Part shown: piece by piece, positions 6,110 to 10,641 of the stretch
Layout of the letters: each line of letters opens with the position of its first letter
How positions within the stretch are numbered: position 1 is the stretch's first letter
Assembly (NCBI GenBank): GCA_933226995.1
Contig: CAKOFP010000328.1
Coordinates: 1-10,641 of the forward strand
DNA from: Candidatus Nitrosopolaris rasttigaisensis
Lineage (GTDB): Archaea; Thermoproteota; Nitrososphaeria; Nitrososphaerales; Nitrososphaeraceae
Direction of reading: 5' to 3'
DNA: 10,641 bases
The notes under the pieces: generated by a model
The model's database searches: none
What the model was told of the DNA's origin: nothing
What the model saw: only the letters and a program-made list of their open reading frames with translations
Translations under genes and position numbers: made by a program

Positions 6110-6142
6110 ATTATTACTACTACTATTATTATTATCATCATT
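6110..6142. repeat. Eleven-unit imperfect trinucleotide repeat (ATT/ACT/ATC)
   Basis: Positions 6110-6142 are eleven triplets in register, all beginning with A followed by two pyrimidines: ATT x2, ACT x3, ATT x3, ATC x2, ATT. A run of TTC triplets precedes it. On the minus strand it would read as Asn/Asp/Ser codons ending in three Glu codons and TAA. That frame has no start codon within about 35 codons, so I treat the tract as noncoding. Confidence 0.8.
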
Positions 6143-6187
6143 GCAATTGACATATCTCTGCTTCTCGTGATCACTCGCAAGAGTTTG

Positions 6188-6197
6188 TTTAAAATAT
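6188..6197 (+). promoter_or_regulatory. TATA box for the PIN-domain gene
   Basis: TTTAAAATAT is centred about 34 nt before the ATG at 6227. Transcription would begin near 6219, downstream of the alternative GTG at 6167, which argues against that longer start. A second AT-rich copy, CTAAAATATC, is at 6204-6213. Confidence 0.4.
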
Positions 6198-6226
6198 GGA
6201 TAGCTAAAATATCAAGATGTCAATAC

Positions 6227-6625
6227 ATGGATGTAATTTGTGACACGAGTTTTTTAATCGTCCTTGTTTCGGCTCCGATACAGCGCATAGACAAGGTTGA
6301 AACTGAGCTCGGTAAACTAAACTTTTTGGTTCCTAATATTGTGATAGACGAGTTGAAACACTTGGAGCGAACATCGGGGCCAAAGAAATCCATGATAGCA
6401 AAAACGGCGATCGAAATTTCTAGTTCGAAAACAAAAATAGTTCAAGTTGCAAAATCTCGACACGTAGACGATGCTATAGTCAATTATGCTATAAACCACA
6501 ACTGCGCCGCTGCAACCATCGACAGGAATTTGAAGAAGAGACTTCTCGCAAACAACATCTTAGTAATCACATTAAGCAATAATATAATGAGAGTCGTGGG
6601 TCCTGTTGTTGAAGAAAATATATAA
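6227..6625 (+). CDS. PIN-domain protein, probable ribonuclease
   Basis: This 132-residue product is essentially one PIN domain, the metal-dependent nuclease fold of VapC toxins and the rRNA-processing proteins Fcf1/Utp24. The acidic active-site set is visible: D6 in VICDTSFL, E42 in VIDELKHLE, D82 in RHVDDAIVNYA and D99 in AATIDRNLKKRL. Single-domain PIN proteins of this kind occur near aIF2-gamma in archaea, which suggests a housekeeping role in RNA processing rather than a toxin. No antitoxin-like gene lies next to it. The start is ATG at 6227, where the conserved first beta strand begins. A longer frame from GTG at 6167 adds 20 residues unlike the family and lies before the predicted transcription start. 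A VapC-type toxin remains possible. Confidence 0.85.
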   Translation: MDVICDTSFLIVLVSAPIQRIDKVETELGKLNFLVPNIVIDELKHLERTSGPKKSMIAKTAIEISSSKTKIVQVAKSRHVDDAIVNYAINHNCAAATIDRNLKKRLLANNILVITLSNNIMRVVGPVVEENI

Positions 6626-6627
6626 AA
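6618..6627 (+). promoter_or_regulatory. TATA box for the MBL-fold gene, overlapping the PIN stop codon
   Basis: ATATATAAAA covers the last codons of the PIN gene (TAA at 6623-6625). Its centre is about 45 nt before the ATG at 6667 and only 24 nt before the TTG at 6646. Transcription from about 6648 would favour the ATG start with a leader of about 18 nt. Confidence 0.45.
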
Positions 6628-6666
6628 AATTTTTAAGTAGAGACATTGCTTAGAAAAGCAGCGTAT

Positions 6667-7338
6667 ATGATAGATTTCAACGGTGTAGAGATTTATTGGA
6701 CCGGCCATGATGGTTATCGAATCATTGGAACTGATGGTAAGAACAGAAAGAAGACAGTCTACATTGACCCATTCCAGCTATCAAGCAGTCATCACAACAA
6801 AAATGACGCAGACCTAGTTCTCATTTCTCATAATCATTTTGATCATCTCAGCCTAGAGGATCTGAGGCATGTCATAAATGAACAAACTACCATAGTTGCC
6901 GCGCGAGAATGTATTGAGCAGCTAAAACTGCTAGAATTAAAGGAGTCTAAAGGAGTAAAACCCGGCGATAAGTTATCTATCCATGACATCCCGCTTGAAA
7001 TCGTCTCCGCGTATAACACGAATAAAAAATTTCATCCGAAAGCCGATGGAAAGGTTGGATTTGTTTTTACAATGAGTGGTCAGCGAATGTATCATGCCGG
7101 CGATACAGACATTATTCCTGAAATGGAATCAGTCAAGCCGGATATTGCGTTCGTACCTGTATCTGGGACATATGTTATGACAGCACAGGAGGCTGCGCAA
7201 GCGGTAAATGAAATTATTATGCCAAAAAGATTGGTAATTCCTATGCATTATGGATCAATAGTAGGCAATGAAAAAGATGCAGAAAATTTTAGAGACCTTG
7301 TTTCGGCATGTGAGACAAAAATATTAGGACGGGATTAA
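6667..7338 (+). CDS. Metallo-beta-lactamase-fold hydrolase (UlaG/UPF0173-like)
   Basis: A 223-residue metal-dependent hydrolase of the short MBL-fold class. The metal motif HxHxDH is present as SHNHFDHL (H55, H57, D59, H60). It is completed by H143 and D146 in MYHAGDTD and H194 in IPMHYGS. The block AYNTNKKFHPK (115-125) before the second half is typical of the UlaG/UPF0173 group, whose substrates are mostly unknown. I chose ATG at 6667. An in-frame TTG at 6646 would add seven residues, but it coincides with the predicted transcription start. The gene follows the PIN gene by 41 nt yet has its own TATA box. It ends before an A/T hairpin that looks like a terminator. Confidence 0.85.
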   Translation: MIDFNGVEIYWTGHDGYRIIGTDGKNRKKTVYIDPFQLSSSHHNKNDADLVLISHNHFDHLSLEDLRHVINEQTTIVAARECIEQLKLLELKESKGVKPGDKLSIHDIPLEIVSAYNTNKKFHPKADGKVGFVFTMSGQRMYHAGDTDIIPEMESVKPDIAFVPVSGTYVMTAQEAAQAVNEIIMPKRLVIPMHYGSIVGNEKDAENFRDLVSACETKILGRD

Positions 7339-7367
7339 AAAAATAAGAATAAATTTTCAGTCATCCA

Positions 7368-7396
7368 AAAAAAGGTTTATCTTTTTTATTTTCATT
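7368..7396 (+). terminator. A/T hairpin with T-rich tail after the MBL-fold gene
   Basis: AAAAAAG (7368-7374) pairs with CTTTTTT (7381-7387) around a 6-nt loop and is followed by more Ts. The T-rich strand downstream of the gene is the type of signal at which archaeal polymerase stops. Confidence 0.5.
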
Positions 7397-7405
7397 ATTA
7401 AAAAA

Positions 7406-7414
7406 CTTATATAC
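7406..7414 (+). promoter_or_regulatory. Strong-looking promoter for the 19-aa basic ORF
   Basis: CTTATATAC is preceded by a run of As (7400-7405) that fits a purine-rich TFB recognition element. The centre is 29 nt before the ATG at 7439. This is one of the best promoter matches in the window, although the gene behind it is tiny. Confidence 0.5.
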
Positions 7415-7438
7415 GTACCTTTTTCAATATAAATGAAA

Positions 7439-7498
7439 ATGGCCGCAAAGAAGAAAGCAGCAAAGTCTGCAAAGAAAGGGACAAAGTCCAAGAAATAA
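7439..7498 (+). CDS. Tiny Lys/Ala-rich basic peptide (19 aa)
   Basis: The ORF encodes MAAKKKAAKSAKKGTKSKK: ten lysines and five alanines in 19 residues, with no acidic residue. Two further in-frame ATG/AAA codons at 7433-7438 could add Met-Lys. The composition resembles the basic tails of histone H1 and other DNA- or RNA-binding proteins, so nucleic-acid binding is a reasonable guess, but no family is recognised. It is supported by a good TATA box one spacing upstream, an ATG close to the predicted transcription start, and a perfect hairpin beginning at its stop codon. Together these look like a complete small transcription unit. It could instead be a small RNA gene whose reading frame is incidental. 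Confidence 0.55.
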   Translation: MAAKKKAAKSAKKGTKSKK

Positions 7499-7519
7499 AG
7501 ATCATTAACTGATCTTTAT
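7495..7519 (+). terminator. Perfect 10-bp hairpin at the stop codon of the basic peptide ORF
   Basis: ATAAAGATCA (7495-7504) pairs with TGATCTTTAT (7510-7519) around a 5-nt loop. The TAA stop codon is inside the left arm. It may end transcription or stabilise the 3' end of a short RNA. No T-run follows, so RNA stabilisation or processing is as likely as termination. Confidence 0.5.
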
Positions 7520-7532
7520 GACGTGGCAAGTT

Positions 7533-7546
7533 CAGTGACGTCACTG
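7533..7546. promoter_or_regulatory. Perfect 14-bp palindrome, candidate operator or hairpin
   Basis: CAGTGACGTCACTG is its own reverse complement. GTT on the left and AAC on the right extend the symmetry if one extra T is bulged. The form fits a dimeric regulator site, or a second hairpin after the small basic ORF followed by a C/T-rich stretch. Confidence 0.5.
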
Positions 7547-7733
7547 TAACTATCCCCTTCTTTTCTAACAACAATATGGATCAGTTTATCATCTTATTTT
7601 TGTTTCATTAAAAATAATATTACTCTAATGATATTGAGATCAGGTCGACGAGATCATACGTTCGTCGGTGCGTTCCGAGTCATGATAGAACGTTGTGATC
7701 CTTTGCCACGATGTTCCTGGAGTATGCTAACCA

Positions 7734-7759
7734 CTCTGTCTCTGTCTCCGGCTCTGTCT
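7734..7759. repeat. Three copies of CTCTGTCT in a pyrimidine-rich tract
   Basis: CTCTGTCT occurs at 7734-7741, 7740-7747 (overlapping) and 7752-7759, inside a stretch nearly free of purines on this strand. It ends 26 nt before the putative aglB TATA element and may be a slippage product or a protein-binding site. Confidence 0.5.
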
Positions 7760-7784
7760 TCCACTCCACCCGATACGACAGTAC

Positions 7785-7794
7785 CTTAAAAAAA
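7785..7794 (+). promoter_or_regulatory. Putative TATA element for aglB
   Basis: CTTAAAAAAA is centred about 29 nt before the ATG at 7819, giving an almost leaderless mRNA from that start. The match to a box A is weaker than for the other genes. Confidence 0.3.
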
Positions 7795-7818
7795 GGGTGA
7801 TCCAAATAACATCCATTA

Positions 7819-10254
7819 ATGCTTGAAGGAGGTAAGACCATTTTAAGGATGGGCCGGTTTGAACTTCGAATGAGACATTTACTAGTTATTGGAGTTTTGG
7901 CTCTTGCATTTACCACTGCTTTTATTATGAGATCTTACCCTTCAAAATATGGATTCTATCTTAATGAGTTCGATCCTTACTTCGATTATCGTGCTACAAA
8001 ATATATTGTAGATCATGGTCTTAATGCCTACTTTAATTGGCATGACACCATGTCGTGGTACCCTGAAGGAAGGAATGTTCCGGCAACATCACAATCCGGG
8101 CTTCACATAGTCGCTGCCTTTCTATACAAGATATTTGGCGCCGGCACTTCACTTTTGGACTTTACAATTTTGCTACCAGTAGTCCTAGGTTCCTTGACTA
8201 CAATAGTCGTGTTTGCACTTGTCAGGACTATAGGGGGTACTACTGCAGGTATGTTTTCAGCGCTTTTATTTGCATTTAGCCCTGCAATAATCCAAAGAGG
8301 TAACTTGGGATGGTTCAAGTCAGAGCCTCTGGGACTTTTTTTTGGGCTATTGGGCGTATACCTGCTGCTTTCTGCCCTCAAACATAAAGAAGTCAAGTAT
8401 TCTATTCTGAAAGCAATTGCAGGGGGATTCGTCTTGGGTCTGGCGAATGCATCGTGGGGCGGAGTCCAGTATTTCAGCATTCCCATTTCAATATTCTTTA
8501 TTGCTCTGCCGTTCTTCAGAAAGGATACCACTATTCCGATGTATGTTGCAATAGCATTTACTGCGATAACGATCTTGATTGCAGGAGCATTCCCACGACC
8601 CGGAATTTCGTTTGTCGTTGGCTTGGCAGGTCTTGCATTAATGGGTGGCACAATATTTCTGGTTATAGCGCACTTTGTGAAAAAATTGAGCCAGCCTAGG
8701 AAGGCAATTCGAAATACACTTTTTCTTTTGATAGCTTTTGTTGCAGTTGGAGTTGGAGTCTTTGCTGTGGGAGCATATCATCATTCATCATTTAGGTACC
8801 TTAATGCTGTTAATCCGTTTCTGTCTACTCAGAACCAGCTAGTCGCATCCGTCGCTGAACACTTTACACCCACGCTAGTGGACTATTTTACAAATTACTC
8901 GATCCTGCTGATGTTCGCTGGACTTGGTGCTTGGATTGCATTTAAACGTAGAAATGATATGTCAGTATTTGCATTAATTTTAGGCCTTACAGGAATCTAC
9001 GTCAGCGCGACGTTTGCAAGACTTTTAGTATTTGCGTCGATCGGCATTATAGTACTAGCAGGATTAGGACTCTATGAGATAACACGTACCTATCTAGATC
9101 GAGAATCATCATCACCGTCTGCAGTCTCATCGTCATTTGTAGCAACCTCAAAATCAAAAAAGGTAAAGAAAAAAAATGTTGAAGGATCCAAAATCTTGCC
9201 GATAAAAAGTCGATGGATGGTAATAGCATATGTTGTATTGATAGTTTTTATGCTGTGTATTCCCATGGTCTACCCTCCGAACTCGAACTGGTTGAGTTCT
9301 GCGGATATCCCACCATCCATTGCAAATGGTGGAACGGGCTATAGGCTGCAGACTAACGACTGGCTAAACACATTAAATTGGATTGCAAAAGATACACCAA
9401 AAAACTCCGTTATTGCGGCGTGGTGGGATTATGGATATTGGATAACAACTCTCGGCAATAAAACTAGTTTAGCTGATAACGCGACAATAAATCAAACAAG
9501 AATTGCGACGATTGCAAAAATGTTTATTGACCAGAAAGAAAATGGAATCAAAATTGCTCATGACTTAAAGGCAGACTATATCCTCGTTTACGTCGTAGGG
9601 CAGAGATTCTCTGGAGTTAACGGCACTTCATTTTATACATTGGGAAGCGGCGGTGACGAAAGCAAGAAGCAATGGTTTATGAGAATTGGAGGATTTGATG
9701 AAACCAAGTATCTTCAAGCCGATGGGTTCACTGCCACCCCCGGATTCTGGAATACGACGCTTCTTGGCTCGATTATTCCCTTTACACCACAAGCTTATGC
9801 TTCATTTCAAGGAGGCCAATTGACTAATTTGCAACCTGACTATAGACCTGGAACAGTTGCTCTTTATGTAAAGCATATCAAATATCCAGTCGGCAGCAAC
9901 CCAGATAACCAGCCGTTAAGTTTAGTATATTCGTCACCTAGCTTTCAGAGCAATGACCCCGGTTTGGTGTTTGGAGTGTTAGTATACAAGGTCAATCACA
10001 ACTATGTGCCGAAAATAACTTCGAACCCATACCATGAAGTATTTGTGAATGCCACTCAACAACCGTCACAGCAACAGCTGAAGCCTTTACAGATGTCTTC
10101 CTCATCTTCTCATGCTATTCGATCTTCACTCCCATCTTCAGGTCAAGGAACACCAATAACTAATAATGCGACTGCCCCTGGCGCTATCACCAAGAACACG
10201 GCGAACACTACGACCAACGCTACGATGCACAAGAACACGACGACTTTAAAATAA
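7819..10254 (+). CDS. aglB: Archaeal oligosaccharyltransferase AglB (STT3 family)
   Basis: Membrane enzyme that moves a lipid-linked glycan to Asn in N-x-S/T sequons of exported proteins. Of 811 residues, the first 485 or so hold about 13 hydrophobic segments. The first acidic motif is in EFDPYFDYR (D52), in the loop after the first membrane segment. The SVAEH block (344-348) is the SVSE/TIXE-type loop with E347. The C-terminal exposed domain carries the hallmark WWDYG (535-539), followed by ADNATINQTRIATIAKMFI where the DK/MI-type motif lies. In the second acidic motif the sequence is GWFKSEPLG: lysine at the first position, with E169 kept. A Lys/Ser-rich loop (about 429-458) lies before the last membrane segment, and the tail is Asn/Thr/Ser-rich with several sequons. 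ATG 7819 fits the TATA element; ATG 7849 (ten residues shorter) is an alternative. Confidence 0.93.
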   Translation: MLEGGKTILRMGRFELRMRHLLVIGVLALAFTTAFIMRSYPSKYGFYLNEFDPYFDYRATKYIVDHGLNAYFNWHDTMSWYPEGRNVPATSQSGLHIVAAFLYKIFGAGTSLLDFTILLPVVLGSLTTIVVFALVRTIGGTTAGMFSALLFAFSPAIIQRGNLGWFKSEPLGLFFGLLGVYLLLSALKHKEVKYSILKAIAGGFVLGLANASWGGVQYFSIPISIFFIALPFFRKDTTIPMYVAIAFTAITILIAGAFPRPGISFVVGLAGLALMGGTIFLVIAHFVKKLSQPRKAIRNTLFLLIAFVAVGVGVFAVGAYHHSSFRYLNAVNPFLSTQNQLVASVAEHFTPTLVDYFTNYSILLMFAGLGAWIAFKRRNDMSVFALILGLTGIYVSATFARLLVFASIGIIVLAGLGLYEITRTYLDRESSSPSAVSSSFVATSKSKKVKKKNVEGSKILPIKSRWMVIAYVVLIVFMLCIPMVYPPNSNWLSSADIPPSIANGGTGYRLQTNDWLNTLNWIAKDTPKNSVIAAWWDYGYWITTLGNKTSLADNATINQTRIATIAKMFIDQKENGIKIAHDLKADYILVYVVGQRFSGVNGTSFYTLGSGGDESKKQWFMRIGGFDETKYLQADGFTATPGFWNTTLLGSIIPFTPQAYASFQGGQLTNLQPDYRPGTVALYVKHIKYPVGSNPDNQPLSLVYSSPSFQSNDPGLVFGVLVYKVNHNYVPKITSNPYHEVFVNATQQPSQQQLKPLQMSSSSSHAIRSSLPSSGQGTPITNNATAPGAITKNTANTTTNATMHKNTTTLK

Positions 10255-10369
10255 AATGAAATAAATCGATGATCGTGGCCGAGCCCCAGAATAACGTCAA
10301 TCAGAACGCTATAGCAAACTCCGCCTAATTATTTTGTTAAATTTGGTTTGCTTCGATACGATCTATCAC

Positions 10370-10399
10370 CGTACTAGTATTATGAATCGTACTAGTATT
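10370..10399. repeat. Duplicated 12-bp motif CGTACTAGTATT, each with a TACTAGTA palindrome
   Basis: CGTACTAGTATT occurs at 10370-10381 and 10388-10399, an 18-bp period. Each copy contains the 8-bp palindrome TACTAGTA. It lies between the convergent ends of aglB and the deoxyhypusine synthase-like gene, immediately after the latter's stop codon. It could contribute to termination or bind a protein. Confidence 0.7.
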
Positions 10400-10401
10400 G
10401 T

Positions 10402-10641
10402 TTATTTTCCGCTTGCATCATCTTCTTTTAGAGCAGCATAAATGAAGGGCAACAACGTAGTAGCCTCCCCATGGATTGTTGTGTGTTTTGCTTTCTCTGC
10501 TACCTTGCCCCAAGATATAGCCTCCGATACGAGAGCACCGCTTAAACTGCCATCCCATTCTGGGGCTGATGTAATATATACTGCGTACTCTAGTCCGCCT
10601 CTAAACTGATTCCACCATAGCGTATGATGTTTTGAAATACC
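10402..10641 (-). CDS. Deoxyhypusine synthase-like protein, C-terminal part
   Basis: The last 79 codons of a gene entering from the right edge, with TAA at 10402-10404. Deoxyhypusine synthase moves the aminobutyl group of spermidine to a lysine of initiation factor 5A. Visible family blocks are ISKHHTLWWNQFRGGLEYAV, ITSAPEWDGSLSGA and EAISWGKVAEKAKH. The lysine in SWGK (codon 10504-10506) aligns with the catalytic lysine of human deoxyhypusine synthase (K329), so the active site appears intact. ATTLLPFIYAAL near the end matches the usual C-terminal region. The KHHTLWWNQFRGG form resembles the branch shared with bacterial deoxyhypusine synthase-like proteins, so a related polyamine reaction cannot be excluded. 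It converges with aglB across 147 nt. Confidence 0.88.
   Translation of the reverse strand, partial: GISKHHTLWWNQFRGGLEYAVYITSAPEWDGSLSGALVSEAISWGKVAEKAKHTTIHGEATTLLPFIYAALKEDDASGK

Larger units (their letters stand above)
5955..6226. other. Gap between aIF2-gamma and the PIN gene: pyrimidine tract and triplet repeat
   Basis: After the aIF2-gamma stop, a C/T-rich stretch (about 5963-5997) may help terminate the transcript. Further on is an imperfect A-Y-Y triplet repeat (6110-6142). The long antisense frame over 5477-6052 has no family resemblance and is a shadow of aIF2-gamma. No gene is evident. Confidence 0.5.
7547..7818. other. Non-coding region before aglB
   Basis: Together with the hairpins above, about 320 nt between the basic ORF and aglB lack a credible gene. 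The antisense frame over 7680-7916 has no family resemblance. The region holds an AT-rich part (about 7580-7630), a C/T repeat (7734-7759) and the likely aglB promoter. Confidence 0.5.

Noticed and set aside
6096..6200. Minus-strand frame encoding an Asn/Asp/Ser tail ending in Glu-Glu-Glu over the triplet repeat
   Set aside because: The frame is closed by a stop about 34 codons upstream and contains no ATG, GTG or TTG start; it looks like a repeat effect.
6227..6625. PIN gene as a VapC toxin of a toxin-antitoxin pair
   Set aside because: No antitoxin-like small gene adjoins it; the upstream gap is non-coding and the gene sits with translation genes, favouring an RNA-processing role.
8103..8651. 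182-codon open frame antisense to aglB
   Set aside because: Its composition is that of reversed membrane-protein codons and the plus strand encodes recognisable STT3 sequence throughout.
1..10641. tRNA genes, CRISPR arrays, insertion sequences or a defence island
   Set aside because: I found no T-loop-like tRNA signature, no regularly spaced repeats of CRISPR length, no transposase and no paired terminal repeats; gene content is housekeeping.

Overview
The window looks like chromosomal core DNA from an ammonia-oxidiser-type archaeon (Thaumarchaeota/Nitrososphaeria). The evidence is gene content: topoisomerase VI subunit A, archaeal S6e, aIF2-gamma, an AglB/STT3 oligosaccharyltransferase, a deoxyhypusine synthase-type enzyme and PIN and zinc-ribbon proteins. 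The signals also fit: archaeal TATA boxes lie about 25-35 nt before many start codons, TTG and GTG starts are frequent, and few Shine-Dalgarno sites are seen. The moderate-to-low GC and Asn/Ser/Thr-rich tails fit Nitrososphaerales, but the genus is an inference.

Layout. At 1-63 is the last part of an upstream gene, probably topoisomerase VI subunit B; in the chosen frame it ends in a PCNA-interaction-like motif and overlaps the TTG start of top6A (60-1166). A convergent isochorismatase-family hydrolase follows (1233-1913, minus). Across a 173-nt divergent promoter region is an AmmeMemoRadiSam-type radical SAM protein (2087-3160). A 488-nt AT-rich gap (3161-3648) has no convincing gene. Next are two small zinc-ribbon genes facing each other: 3649-3834 (plus) and a 46-codon gene on the minus strand (3896-4036). 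The latter shares a palindromic TTAATTAA promoter element with ribosomal protein S6e (4108-4551).

The translation block continues with aIF2-gamma (4692-5954), then a PIN-domain protein (6227-6625) and a metallo-beta-lactamase-fold hydrolase (6667-7338). A very short Lys/Ala-rich ORF with a strong promoter and a hairpin at its stop codon lies at 7439-7498. After a regulatory-looking gap with a perfect 14-bp palindrome comes aglB (7819-10254). The window ends in the C-terminal 79 codons of a deoxyhypusine synthase-like gene on the minus strand (10402-10641), convergent with aglB and separated from it by a duplicated TACTAGTA palindrome.

How the genes relate. S6e, aIF2-gamma, the PIN protein and deoxyhypusine synthase all concern translation or RNA handling; topoisomerase VI serves DNA topology; AglB serves surface N-glycosylation. 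Most genes have their own promoter, so apart from the topoisomerase pair this is a string of single-gene transcripts rather than one operon. I see no transposon, CRISPR array, tRNA or rRNA and no clear defence system. The novel-looking parts are the small genes and the putative PIP tail.
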